Origin: Sphingomonas panacisoli
GTDB lineage: Bacteria > Pseudomonadota > Alphaproteobacteria > Sphingomonadales > Sphingomonadaceae
Length of the DNA stretch: 64,000 nucleotides
Direction of reading: 5' to 3'
Assembly (NCBI RefSeq): GCF_007859635.1
Contig: NZ_CP042306.1
Location: 2,926,001 to 2,990,000 of the forward strand
Each line of letters begins with the position of its first letter. The first letter of the stretch is position 1. This document shows, piece by piece, positions 1-8,218 of this stretch. The notes below the pieces were generated by a model. It saw nothing but the letters and a program-made list of their open reading frames with translations. It made no database searches and was not told the DNA's origin. The translations under genes and the position numbers were made by a program.

Positions 1-1
1 T

Positions 2-214
2 GTGCCGGTCGGGCGGTTCACCGCGGAAACCTTCCTGATCCGCGACGGACACGTCCTCGCCGTCGCGACCAAGGAGATCGAGATCCGCAAGTCGGGGTTC
101 GAACGCTTCGTCGCGCGGTCGGCGCAGCGCTGGTCGATCACCTATGGCCTGGTCACCGTCGCGCTGTCGGTGCTGTTCGGCTGGGCGGCCGGCTATATCG
201 CGCGGCGGTTCTGA
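2..214 (+). CDS. TIGR02186 family membrane protein, C-terminal end
   Basis: This is the last 70 codons of a gene whose start lies left of the window. The tail has an extracytoplasmic beta-type segment, then a Gly-Phe-Glu-Arg-Phe motif, then one transmembrane helix (about residues 47-65 of the visible part) and a short basic end. That layout matches the alphaproteobacterial TIGR02186/Alph_Pro_TM family, which often sits beside a TauE-type anion exporter; its function is unknown. The frame is open to the window edge, so the GTG at base 2 is probably internal and not a start. The family call is from memory of the motif, not from a search. Confidence 0.7.
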   Translation: MPVGRFTAETFLIRDGHVLAVATKEIEIRKSGFERFVARSAQRWSITYGLVTVALSVLFGWAAGYIARRF

Positions 215-289
215 CCTCCCGCCAAGGTTAATCACCTATTCTTTACCCCTGCCGACGTAAGACGTGGCCGAATGAGCAGGGGATTCTCG

Positions 290-1954
290 ATGAGTGAAAT
301 GCTGGGCAGCGGCGCGTTCGCCAATGCGACACCCGTGGAGACCGCGGTGCCCGGAACGCCGGTCGGCATGCGCATGATCGGCGCGCTGATCGATATCGCC
401 GGGTCGGGCGGTACCGTCCTGCTCGATCGCGACGTGCTCGAAACCTATGCCGGCGACCCCGATCCGGTGCTCGCGGGGGCAGGCTCGGTCGGCGCGCAGG
501 TCAAGATCCGCGTCGGCGCGACCTGGATGATCGCCAATATCCGCTCGCTCAAGCTGGCCGAGGCCGGCGTACTCGCGCAGATCGACTTCCTGGGCGAAGG
601 CGATGAGGAACGCCTGACCGGCAAGCTCTACAATTTCCGCCGCGGCGTGACGCGCTACCCAACGCCCGGCGCCGACGCCTTCCCGGTCTCGACCGGCGAC
701 CTCAAACAGATCTACGCCGCCGACAATCGTGCCAATGTCGAGATCGGCACCGTCTATCCGACCAAGGACATCCGCGCCTCGCTCTATATCGACGCGATGC
801 TGGGCAAGCATTTCGCGCTGCTCGGCTCGACCGGTACCGGCAAATCGACCAGCGCCGCATTGATCCTGCACCGCATCTGCGAACTCGCGCCGCAGGGTCA
901 TATCGTCATGGTCGATCCGCACGGCGAATATTCGGCGGCGTTCGAGAGCACCGGCGCGATCTTCGACGTGTCGAACCTGCAGATGCCGTACTGGCTGATG
1001 AACTTCGAGGAACATTGCGAAGTGTTCCTGACGACGTCGGGCAACGAAGCGCAGATCGACAAGGACATTCTGGCCAAGTGCCTGTTGATGGCCCGCGGCA
1101 AGAGCCGGCTGGGGCAGGAAATCCCCAAGCTGACGATCGACGCGCCGGTCCCCTATCTGCTCAGCGACCTGACCAACCTGATCCAGCTCGAAATGGGCAA
1201 GATGGACCGCGCCGGCGACACCGCGCCGTATCTGCGCCTCAAGACCAAGATCGACGAGATCAAGGCCGATCCGCGCTACAGCTTCATGTTCTCCGGCATG
1301 CTGGTCGCCGACACGATGCAGGACTTCATCAGCCGCATCTTCCGTCTGCCGGGCGGCGGCAAGCCGATCTCGATCATCGACGTGTCGGGCGTGCCGAACG
1401 AAATCACCAGCGTCGTGGTCGCGGTGCTGAGCCGCATGGTGTTCGACTTCGCGATCTGGAGCCGCAACGAGCCGCAGCGCCCGATCCTGCTGATCTGCGA
1501 GGAAGCGCACCGCTACATCCCCAACGAGCGCAACGCCGACGGATCGTCGGTCGGCAAGATCCTGGGCCGCATCGCCAAGGAAGGCCGCAAGTACGGCGTG
1601 TCGCTGGGCCTGATCACGCAGCGCCCGTCCGACCTGGCCGAAGGCGTGCTGTCGCAGTGCGGCACGATCATCTCGATGCGCCTCAACAACGATCGCGACC
1701 AGGCGTTCGTTCGCGCCGCGATGCCCGAAGGCGCGCGCGGCTTCCTCGATTCGATCCCGGCCTTGCGCAATCGCGAGTGCATCATCTGCGGCGAAGGCGT
1801 CGCGATCCCGATCCGCGTCGCGTTCGATCCGCTCGAGGAATCGAAGCGCCCGGCGTCGGACGATCCGATCTTCTCCGATCTGTGGCGCGAGACCGGCGGC
1901 GAGGACCAGATCATCGGCCGCACCATCCGCCGGTGGCGGTCGCAAGGGCGCTAG
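290..1954 (+). CDS. HerA-like ATPase (DUF87 family)
   Basis: Hexameric DNA-pumping ATPase of the HerA/FtsK superfamily. Members act in DNA end processing or translocation, usually with a NurA-type nuclease; no such partner is visible here. The N-terminal beta-barrel-like HAS region is followed by a Walker A motif GSTGTGKST (residues 179-187) and a Walker B strand ILLICEEAH (about 399-407), and the arginine-rich QRPSDLAEG segment typical of the family follows. I chose the ATG at 290 and not the in-frame ATG at 272 because AGCAGGGG lies at ribosome-binding distance before 290. Length (554 residues) is normal for bacterial HerA. The gene is followed directly by a string of hairpins. Confidence 0.9.
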   Translation: MSEMLGSGAFANATPVETAVPGTPVGMRMIGALIDIAGSGGTVLLDRDVLETYAGDPDPVLAGAGSVGAQVKIRVGATWMIANIRSLKLAEAGVLAQIDFLGEGDEERLTGKLYNFRRGVTRYPTPGADAFPVSTGDLKQIYAADNRANVEIGTVYPTKDIRASLYIDAMLGKHFALLGSTGTGKSTSAALILHRICELAPQGHIVMVDPHGEYSAAFESTGAIFDVSNLQMPYWLMNFEEHCEVFLTTSGNEAQIDKDILAKCLLMARGKSRLGQEIPKLTIDAPVPYLLSDLTNLIQLEMGKMDRAGDTAPYLRLKTKIDEIKADPRYSFMFSGMLVADTMQDFISRIFRLPGGGKPISIIDVSGVPNEITSVVVAVLSRMVFDFAIWSRNEPQRPILLICEEAHRYIPNERNADGSSVGKILGRIAKEGRKYGVSLGLITQRPSDLAEGVLSQCGTIISMRLNNDRDQAFVRAAMPEGARGFLDSIPALRNRECIICGEGVAIPIRVAFDPLEESKRPASDDPIFSDLWRETGGEDQIIGRTIRRWRSQGR

Positions 1955-1957
1955 CAG

Positions 1958-2039
1958 CGATTTAGCGCAGCTAAATCGAGATAAGCTGCGCCCCGGCCGG
2001 CGTTGCTTTAGCAACGACCGACGACGCGGCTTTGCCGCG
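1958..2039. repeat. Three-hairpin module after the HerA gene
   Basis: Three short palindromes lie in a row just after the HerA-like stop: a 9-bp stem with a GCA loop (1958-1978), CGTTGC/GCAACG (2001-2016) and CGCGGC-TTT-GCCGCG (2025-2039). The last palindrome and its left flank CCGACGA recur in the block after rpoZ (26446-26535), so this is a repeat family and not a private terminator. No T-tract follows, so a classical intrinsic terminator is unlikely, but the hairpins may protect the transcript 3' end. Confidence 0.6.
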
Positions 2040-2052
2040 GCGGGCCGGCTAA

Positions 2053-2231
2053 GGTTACACTAGGGTTACACTAGCGCGGATGTCGAACCGCCGCGCGCCT
2101 GCGAAGGCAGGCGTCCAACATAGCGCACGCGATATAACCCTGGGCTCCTGCCTTCGCAGGAGCACGGCCGAGGATGGCGCACGATATCAAAGAGCAGGCC
2201 GACGCTGTCAGACGAAATCCTACATTGCAAG
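2053..2231. repeat. Composite dispersed repeat, copy A
   Basis: The element has three parts. First come two tandem copies of GGTTACACTA-type sequence (2053-2074). Then come two hairpins, CGCCTGC/GCAGGCG (2096-2113) and CTCCTGC/GCAGGAG (2145-2162). Last is a 31-base tail, GACGCTGTCA through CATTGCAAG (2201-2231). The same order occurs at 58175-58357, where the tail differs at one base. Neither copy holds a plausible gene. After it, 2232-2433 shows nothing I can name apart from an A-run near 2310. Confidence 0.75.
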
Positions 2232-2433
2232 TGATCTGAGCGAACGACTGCTGACGACCCAAAAGCTGACGTCGAAGCGATAGGCCCCTGCGGACAAGCG
2301 CGGACCAATAAAAAAAGCGGCTTGGCATTGTAACGCGCGGGTTCATCACCACCTTCCGTGGATCGTCGGCATCTTCTCGTAAGCGCCCTCGGCTGGGTTC
2401 CTGGTGTTCTCGCTTACTGATCGCGAGGCCGAA

Positions 2434-2610
2434 ATGGACCTGAATTATCTTTTCCACCGCCACCAAGTGTCGATTATGCGAGCGGAAGCCGCAACTTGCG
2501 CATCGTCGCGCTCATCGCACAACAGTTTGGCTCGCGCTTATGCCCAGCGCATTCGCGTCATGCAGGACAATCTTGAGGTTGCCGAACCATTTGGCGTTCA
2601 CGTCAAGTGA
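2434..2610 (+). CDS. Small conserved protein, first gene of a coupled trio
   Basis: A 58-residue soluble protein opening MDLNYLFHRHQVS. I recall short proteins with this opening in sphingomonads, but no function is known to me. The ATG at 2434 is preferred over the in-frame start at 2404 because the conserved opening begins there and GCGAGG precedes it. Its TGA overlaps the GTG of the next gene (GTGA), which implies translational coupling. The region looks visibly less GC-rich than the surrounding chromosome, which may indicate transfer. It has no signal peptide or membrane helix. Confidence 0.6.
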   Translation: MDLNYLFHRHQVSIMRAEAATCASSRSSHNSLARAYAQRIRVMQDNLEVAEPFGVHVK

Positions 2611-2888
2611 GCGGGATCACACTCGTTCCCGCTGGAGAATGCGGCAATGGCGTTACCCGGCTCCGCTTTCGGCGGTCTGCTGCTCGACGACTTGAACCGG
2701 GCGTTTTGGCGCGGCAATCCGCGATTGCGCTATTAGCGTTCCGGGCATTCGATAGTCGCGAAGCGGCGCGCTCCTTCATCAATGACGAGAATGCCGCATT
2801 GGGCGGTCGGCCTATCGAAATTGCGGGCAGTAGCCAGGTCGGCTTCACTGTCGTGAGCGAAGCTTTGGTCGATGGAAAATTCAAATGA
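2607..2888 (+). CDS. Possible MbcA/ParS/Xre-type (DUF2384-like) protein
   Basis: A 93-residue protein. The C-terminal half runs AFRAFDSREAARSFI, then an ALGGRP segment, then a Val-Val-rich helix. That resembles the toxin-binding DUF2384 tail of MbcA/ParS/Xre antitoxins, where an 'A..WL..pn..LgGr.P' pattern is typical. The N-terminal part is arginine-rich and I do not recognise it. Start is GTG at 2607, overlapping the upstream stop; the end overlaps the ATG of the next gene. If it is an antitoxin, a RES-type toxin would be expected nearby, but neither neighbour looks like one. The family call is inference from a short motif. Confidence 0.45.
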   Translation: MSGITLVPAGECGNGVTRLRFRRSAARRLEPGVLARQSAIALLAFRAFDSREAARSFINDENAALGGRPIEIAGSSQVGFTVVSEALVDGKFK

Positions 2889-3103
2889 CGACGGAAGCGA
2901 CCGCGTTTTCAGAAGTCCTTCGGCAAATTGGCGCGGGTCGAGGTCATCTTGAAGCACAGGAAGCAATGATTGCGAAGCTTGAGAACGCGGGGGGTGACAC
3001 CTCAGACGCCCAGGCGGTTCTTTCTCGCCTTAATGAAGCCCAGCAGCTTTACATTGACGAGCTTGGTCGCCTTGAAGAGCGGCTCGGCTCCTCAAACGCG
3101 TAA
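2885..3103 (+). CDS. Small coiled-coil protein, last gene of the coupled trio
   Basis: A 72-residue, charged and mostly helical protein. Its pattern (EAMIAKLENAGGDTSDAQAVL, then a long amphipathic helix) resembles short coiled-coil proteins widespread in Rhizobiales and sphingomonads whose role is unknown. The ATG overlaps the previous stop as ATGA. No signal peptide or membrane segment. With its two upstream partners it forms a compact three-gene unit bounded on the left by the composite repeat and on the right by the convergent M23 peptidase gene. Confidence 0.55.
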   Translation: MTTEATAFSEVLRQIGAGRGHLEAQEAMIAKLENAGGDTSDAQAVLSRLNEAQQLYIDELGRLEERLGSSNA

Positions 3104-3139
3104 TCGCCACGATCGCAGCTAACCACCCAATAACGGACG

Positions 3140-4627
3140 TTACCGCGTCGTCCCCGGCTTGACCGCCATCAGCTCTGCATACACCGCCTTGAAGGCGCGC
3201 AGCGCGCTACCGCTCAGCGCGGCCATCGACGAGAAGGAGAAGCCGCGCGGGTTGACCGTCGCGCCGTAGCGATAGGTTTCGAAATGGAGATGCGGACCGG
3301 TCGACAGGCCCGAATTGCCCGAATAACCGACCAACTCGCCGCGCGACACGCGCTGGCCCGAGCGCACGAGAACGCGGCTCAAATGGCCATAGCCCGTGCC
3401 GACGCCGCCCGGCCCCTGAATGCCGATGAAATTGCCGTAGCCGGCGCGGCCCCCGGCCCAATTCACGGTGCCGTCGATCACCGCATAGACCGGCGAGCCA
3501 TAAGGACAGGCGATGTCCATGCCCTTGTGCATGCGGACATAGCCCAGGATCGGGTGCATCCGCATACCGAACGAGGAGCTGACGCGGCCATTCACCGGCA
3601 ATCCCATGAACCCGTTCATCCGGGTCTGCCCGTTGGCGTCGTACCAACTGCCGCCGTCCGTGTCGTCGCTGTCCTGGCCCGCCCATTTGACGAGCTGAAC
3701 CTTGCGGTTGCCCATGTCGAGACCGGCGAACAGGATGCTGCCGATTTCGACCTCGCCGGTCGCGGCGCGGCGTTGCTTGAGGATGATGTCGAACGGATCG
3801 CCCGCCGTCACTTCGCTCCCGACCGAGATGCGGGTCGCGATCGCCTTTAGATAGTCGGCGGCGGCTGTGCTCGGCACGCCCGCGGCGCGAAGCGACTTGT
3901 AGAGGCTGGCGCCCGCCAGACCCTGAATGCGTAGCGGCGTGTCGTCGATCGATATCGCCTGGCGCTGCATCGACAGGCCGTTGGCGGTGCGCGTGATGGT
4001 CAGGCGGAAATCGAATGCGGGCTGGAAGCTGAGGCTTTCGATCGGGCGCGGATCGGTTTTCTTGGCGCGCGGGCCTTGGACGCCCTCGATCCGCGTACCG
4101 GGACGGATGTCGTCGAGCGACATCGTGCCGGCAACCAGATCGGTGACCGCCGCGACGTCGGCCTTGGCGATACCGGCGCGACGCAGCAGTGCGGCAAGAC
4201 TGTCGCCCTCACTCAAGGCCGAGGAGAAAGGCAGATGCGGCCGGTCGGGCGTTTCGCCGAGCGGACGGACGAGGTCGTTGGCGGCGATGCGCTGGCCAGT
4301 ATCGGCACCCCAGGCGAGCGGCGCGATGGCTTGCGCGCGGGCATTGTCCCACGCCTGACCCTTCAGCGCGCCCGGTGTCTCGCCGACGATCGGCCGCGCG
4401 AAACCGGGCGACAGCGCCCAGGCTGCGCACAGCAAGGCGGTGCAGGTCGCGGCGCCGCGGAACCAGTCGCGCGATCCGATCCGCGCGCCCAGATCGGGCG
4501 TCCAGTCGATTTCCTCGATGGCATGACGGAGGCGTTCGAGCCGCGTCGGTTCAGGCACCAGCATCAGTTCCGACGAACGCGCGGCGCTGCCGCCCGCCTG
4601 GTCGAAATGATCATTGCGCAAGAACAC
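3140..4627 (-). CDS. M23 family murein endopeptidase
   Basis: A zinc endopeptidase that cuts peptide cross-links in peptidoglycan. A cytoplasmic N-terminus is followed by one membrane anchor (about residues 57-75), a middle region with an OapA/LysM-like helix pair (about 135-170), and a C-terminal LytM/M23 domain. Metal ligands are visible as HKGMD (His367, Asp371) and the HLH motif near residue 446, followed by a short Ser-rich tail. The 495-residue length fits membrane-anchored alphaproteobacterial M23 proteins. A perfect CtrA box stands 71 bases upstream, which suggests cell-cycle control of this wall hydrolase. The gene converges on the small-protein trio. Confidence 0.9.
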   Translation of the reverse strand: MFLRNDHFDQAGGSAARSSELMLVPEPTRLERLRHAIEEIDWTPDLGARIGSRDWFRGAATCTALLCAAWALSPGFARPIVGETPGALKGQAWDNARAQAIAPLAWGADTGQRIAANDLVRPLGETPDRPHLPFSSALSEGDSLAALLRRAGIAKADVAAVTDLVAGTMSLDDIRPGTRIEGVQGPRAKKTDPRPIESLSFQPAFDFRLTITRTANGLSMQRQAISIDDTPLRIQGLAGASLYKSLRAAGVPSTAAADYLKAIATRISVGSEVTAGDPFDIILKQRRAATGEVEIGSILFAGLDMGNRKVQLVKWAGQDSDDTDGGSWYDANGQTRMNGFMGLPVNGRVSSSFGMRMHPILGYVRMHKGMDIACPYGSPVYAVIDGTVNWAGGRAGYGNFIGIQGPGGVGTGYGHLSRVLVRSGQRVSRGELVGYSGNSGLSTGPHLHFETYRYGATVNPRGFSFSSMAALSGSALRAFKAVYAELMAVKPGTTR

Positions 4628-4697
4628 GACGAAACCGTCCCCGAAAAACGTATCGCCGACCCCCCGGCGCAGGCCAAAACACTGTGGGGACGGGTGG

Positions 4698-4712
4698 TTA
4701 AAGTCAATTTAA
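4698..4712. promoter_or_regulatory. CtrA box upstream of the M23 peptidase
   Basis: TTAA-AGTCAAT-TTAA is a perfect match to the TTAA-N7-TTAA site bound by the alphaproteobacterial cell-cycle regulator CtrA. It stands 71 bases upstream of the M23 start, where a CtrA-dependent promoter would be expected. The match is seen directly; binding is inferred. Confidence 0.6.
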
Positions 4713-4769
4713 AGGCAGCCGAATGCGCGCCTCCCTGCGGCGAGCCGTGCAGCGCGAGGGACAGGTGAA

Positions 4770-5525
4770 CTATGTGGCCCGGAACGGTTTAACGACCTGT
4801 GAATCCGCGGTCATTTTCGTCGGCGGGGGTGCGCTGGTGTTCCAGGCGGGACCCGGCGTGCCGAACGCGATGGCCCACATCAGGCCGAACCATAGCAACG
4901 CGCCGATCGTGATCGCGTGGAAGCGGCGGATCGTCAGCCAGTCGTAGGCGAGCCACGACGCGAAGAAGGCCAGCCACACGGCGAACATCCACGGCAGAAA
5001 CAGCGCATCGACTTGCGCCGTCGACATCCCGCGCAGCAAGGGGACGACGAGTGGATCGTAGACTCGCGCGAGTACCGGCTCGAGCATGAACAACGTGCCG
5101 GCATAGACGAAGCGCTTGTGCCGGTCTGGTCGCCGCCGCTGGAGATAACCGAGCGCGACGGCGACCGAGTAGCTGGGGAGCAACAGGCGGTTGCCCTTGA
5201 CCTCCGGGCTCATCGTCGCCCAGCCGTCCCATACGGCCACGAACACCCAGATCGTACTGAGCGTGACGCCGACCGCAATCGCGATGGCGGCGATGCCGAC
5301 GGTGCGGTGCAGACGGACGTTGCCCGCCGCGATGAGCGTCGTCTGCACGAACAGGACGATCATCCACGCGCCGCACAGCAGCCCGTGGACGATGAACTTG
5401 GGGTCGCGGTTGCTCGGCTGGTCGACGTCGGTGAAGAGGTTGTCGGAGAAGGCGATCAGCGTCAGCGCCACCAGCGATAGGCTGGCCACCGGAAAATAAT
5501 ATCGGCGCATGAGCGAGCGCGGCAT
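4770..5525 (-). CDS. Multi-pass inner membrane protein of unknown function
   Basis: A 251-residue hydrophobic protein with about six or seven predicted transmembrane helices. Conserved-looking features include His in FIVHGLLCGAW, RLHR between helices two and three, and DRHKRFVYAG after helix four. The spaced histidines recall heme-binding or DUF2306-like membrane proteins, but I cannot name the family. I chose the ATG at 5525 because GGGGGA stands six bases before it; a longer version to 5564 has no such site. It is divergent from the helicase gene, with starts less than 100 bases apart. Confidence 0.6.
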   Translation of the reverse strand: MPRSLMRRYYFPVASLSLVALTLIAFSDNLFTDVDQPSNRDPKFIVHGLLCGAWMIVLFVQTTLIAAGNVRLHRTVGIAAIAIAVGVTLSTIWVFVAVWDGWATMSPEVKGNRLLLPSYSVAVALGYLQRRRPDRHKRFVYAGTLFMLEPVLARVYDPLVVPLLRGMSTAQVDALFLPWMFAVWLAFFASWLAYDWLTIRRFHAITIGALLWFGLMWAIAFGTPGPAWNTSAPPPTKMTADSQVVKPFRAT

Positions 5526-5617
5526 GCCTGATCCCCCGCCCCGACTATCCCGTACTTTGATCACGCCGCCAAGAGCGCTTGCACCCGGCGCCGTCCGCGC
5601 CGATGTTGTCGCGAGTT

Positions 5618-8218
5618 ATGAGCGCGTACAGTAACCCGGTCACCGCGGTGCTCGGCCCCACCAACACCGGCAAGACGCACCTCGCGATCGAGCGGATGTG
5701 CGGGCATTCGAGCGGGATGATCGGGTTTCCGCTGCGGTTGCTGGCGCGCGAAGTCTATGACCGGGTGGTCGCGATCAAGGGCAAGGACCGCGTCGCGCTG
5801 ATCACCGGCGAGGAGCGGATCGTCCCGCCTAATGCACGCTGGTTCCTGTGCACGGCGGAAAGCATGCCGACCGACAAGGAGGTCAGCTTCCTGGCGCTCG
5901 ACGAGGCGCAGCTCGGCGCCGATCCGGAGCGCGGGCACGTCTTCACCGACCGGCTATTGCGGGCGCGTGGCCGCGCGGAGACGATGATTCTCGGCTCCGA
6001 AACGCTCAAGCCGATGATCAAGGCGCTGGTGCCCGAGGCGGAGATCGTCAACCGGCCGCGTTTCTCGACGCTCAGCTATGCCGGCGCGAAGAAACTGTCG
6101 CGGCTGCCCAAAAGATCCGCGATCGTCGCGTTCAGCGCCGAGGAAGTTTATGCCGTCGCGGAGATGATCCGGCGGCTGCGCGGCGGCGCGGCGGTAGTGA
6201 TGGGCGCGCTTTCCCCCCGCACGCGCAACGCCCAGGTCGCAATGTTCCAGGCAGGCGAGGTCGATTATCTCGTCGCGACCGACGCGATCGGCATGGGACT
6301 GAACATGGACGTCAGCCACGTCGCGTTCGCCAGCCTGTCCAAGTTCGACGGCCAACGTCAGCGTCGCCTGACGGTGAGCGAGATGGCGCAGATCGCCGGT
6401 CGCGCGGGCCGGCACCAGCGCGACGGGACGTTCGGCGCGCTGTCGGCGGAAGGACCGGGCGCGTTCACCCCCGAGGAAGTGTTCGCGATCGAGGAGCATC
6501 GCTTCCCGTCGCTCGATTTCCTGTACTGGCGCGAGGGCGAGCCCGATCTGGATTCGATCGAAGCGCTGATCGCGAGCCTGGAAACGCGGCCCGCCCACCC
6601 TGCCCTGCGCGCGGCGCCGCCGGCGACCGACCTCGGCGTGCTCAAGCGGTTGGCCGAGGAGGATTGGGTGCGCGACCGCACCCGCTCCTCGGCTTTGGTC
6701 GCGCGGCTATGGGCAGCGTGCGGCGTGCCGGATTTCCGCAAGCTCGGTGCCGATCCGCACACGCGATTGGTCAGCCGCGTATTCCAGCATCTGAGCGAAG
6801 GCGACGGGCGCATCCCGGCGCAATGGTTTGCGAGCGAGGTCGCGCGGCTCGACGATGTCACCGGCGATGTCGAAACGATCGCCGGCCGCATCGCCGCAAT
6901 CCGTACCTGGGCCTATATCGCGCACCGCAACGACTGGCTGGCCGACCCGGCGCACTGGGCGGGGCGCACGGGCGAAGTCGAGGAACGGCTGTCCGATGCG
7001 CTCCACACGAGTCTCACGCAACGCTTCGTCGATAAGCGGACGACCGTGCTGATGCGCCAGATCGGCAAGGATGCCGGCGCCTTGCCCGTCGTGATCGGCG
7101 AGGAAGGCGAAGTGCTGGTCGAGGACCATCCGATCGGGACGCTGGCAGGGTTCACGTTCACGGTGGCGGCCGATGCGCGGGCGACGGATAAACGGCTGTT
7201 GCTGGCAGCGGCGGAGAAACGGCTGGGCGCGGAACTGGCGCGGCGGGCGGGGGAATTGGCGGGGGCCGATGATTCCCAATTCGCCCTGGATAATTCCTCC
7301 GCTGTTCCCCGGCGAAGGCCGGGGTCCAGTCCGGCAAACAGCGCGCGCGGGAGCGCGCTGCCGCACGCTGTTGCTGATGGGCTGGACCCCGGCCTTCGCC
7401 GGGGAACAGCGGCGGTGGTGTGGGGTGGCTTTCCTGTCGCGCATATCGCTGCCGGGCCCAACCTCGCGCAGCCGCGCGTCGTCCTCGATCGCGCCGTCGC
7501 GGCGCTCGATCCGGCAGTACGCAAGCCGGTACAGGCCCGGCTCGATGCATGGCTGGCGGGGCAGATCGCGCGGCACCTTCCGGTGATCGTCCAGCTCGAC
7601 GCGATCCTGCGCGACGCCGCGGCCGGCGGACCGCTCCGCGCGGTCGCCGGTGCATTGCTCGAGGCGGGTGGTCTCCTCCCCCGCCGCGCGATCGGGCGGC
7701 AGATCGAGGCGCTCGATCCGCCCGCACGCAAGCGGCTGGCGAAGATCGGCGTGACGATCGGCACGCTCGACTTGTTCGCGCCGGCGCAGCTCAAGCCGCA
7801 GGCCGCGCAGTGGCGACGCATGCTGATGCGGCTCGGCGACGGGCCGCGCGAGGGCGCGACGGTGCTGTCGAAGGGTGCTCCCGGCGCCGACTTGCCGCAC
7901 GGCTTCCGCCCGCTCGGGACGCAGGCGGTGCGCGTCGATCTCGCCGAACGCATCGCCCGCGCGGCGCACGATGCGCGGCTCAAACAGTCGAAGACCGGCC
8001 GCGCGCCTTTCCTGCTCGACCCGGCGCTCGCGACCTCGATCGGGCTGCACCCCGACACGCTCGCGCGGCTGATGGCGCAGCTCGGTTTCCGCACCGCACG
8101 GCCCGATGCCGAGGGGCGTCCGCAATGGCTGTGGCATGGCCTGACCCCCAACGCCAAGCCGACCGCTCCACGCAAGGACAACGCCTTCGCCGCGCTCGCC
8201 GGGATGCTCGATGGCTGA
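5618..8218 (+). CDS. Suv3-like superfamily 2 RNA helicase
   Basis: ATP-dependent helicase related to mitochondrial Suv3, common in alphaproteobacteria; the family unwinds RNA, but the bacterial role is not well known. Motif I is GPTNTGKTH near the N-terminus, motif II is LDEAQ, and motif VI is QIAGRAGR. Starts at 5603 (ATG) and 5579 (TTG) are also open; 5618 puts motif I close to the N-terminus as in relatives and none has a clear ribosome-binding site. A palindromic element is inserted in frame (7299-7412) in the C-terminal part, adding roughly 38 residues rich in Arg, Pro and Gly. The stop overlaps the start of the S4-domain gene by eight bases. Confidence 0.85.
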   Translation: MSAYSNPVTAVLGPTNTGKTHLAIERMCGHSSGMIGFPLRLLAREVYDRVVAIKGKDRVALITGEERIVPPNARWFLCTAESMPTDKEVSFLALDEAQLGADPERGHVFTDRLLRARGRAETMILGSETLKPMIKALVPEAEIVNRPRFSTLSYAGAKKLSRLPKRSAIVAFSAEEVYAVAEMIRRLRGGAAVVMGALSPRTRNAQVAMFQAGEVDYLVATDAIGMGLNMDVSHVAFASLSKFDGQRQRRLTVSEMAQIAGRAGRHQRDGTFGALSAEGPGAFTPEEVFAIEEHRFPSLDFLYWREGEPDLDSIEALIASLETRPAHPALRAAPPATDLGVLKRLAEEDWVRDRTRSSALVARLWAACGVPDFRKLGADPHTRLVSRVFQHLSEGDGRIPAQWFASEVARLDDVTGDVETIAGRIAAIRTWAYIAHRNDWLADPAHWAGRTGEVEERLSDALHTSLTQRFVDKRTTVLMRQIGKDAGALPVVIGEEGEVLVEDHPIGTLAGFTFTVAADARATDKRLLLAAAEKRLGAELARRAGELAGADDSQFALDNSSAVPRRRPGSSPANSARGSALPHAVADGLDPGLRRGTAAVVWGGFPVAHIAAGPNLAQPRVVLDRAVAALDPAVRKPVQARLDAWLAGQIARHLPVIVQLDAILRDAAAGGPLRAVAGALLEAGGLLPRRAIGRQIEALDPPARKRLAKIGVTIGTLDLFAPAQLKPQAAQWRRMLMRLGDGPREGATVLSKGAPGADLPHGFRPLGTQAVRVDLAERIARAAHDARLKQSKTGRAPFLLDPALATSIGLHPDTLARLMAQLGFRTARPDAEGRPQWLWHGLTPNAKPTAPRKDNAFAALAGMLDG
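7299..7412. repeat. Palindromic repeat inserted in frame in the helicase gene
   Basis: Perfect 31-bp inverted arms (7299-7329 and 7382-7412), each carrying the CCCCGGC..GCCGGGG core, flank a 52-base centre with its own palindrome (GCGCGC..GCGCGC). The element is read through without a stop and encodes a low-complexity Arg/Pro/Gly segment in the helicase. This is a REP-type element, with the same design as those at 8919, 39939 and 61128. Confidence 0.85.

Noticed and set aside
236..2014. A long minus-strand open frame opposite the HerA-like gene
   Set aside because: It is a GC-rich shadow: composition is Arg/Ala/Asp-dominated, no domain is recognisable, and the plus strand has a clear ATPase.
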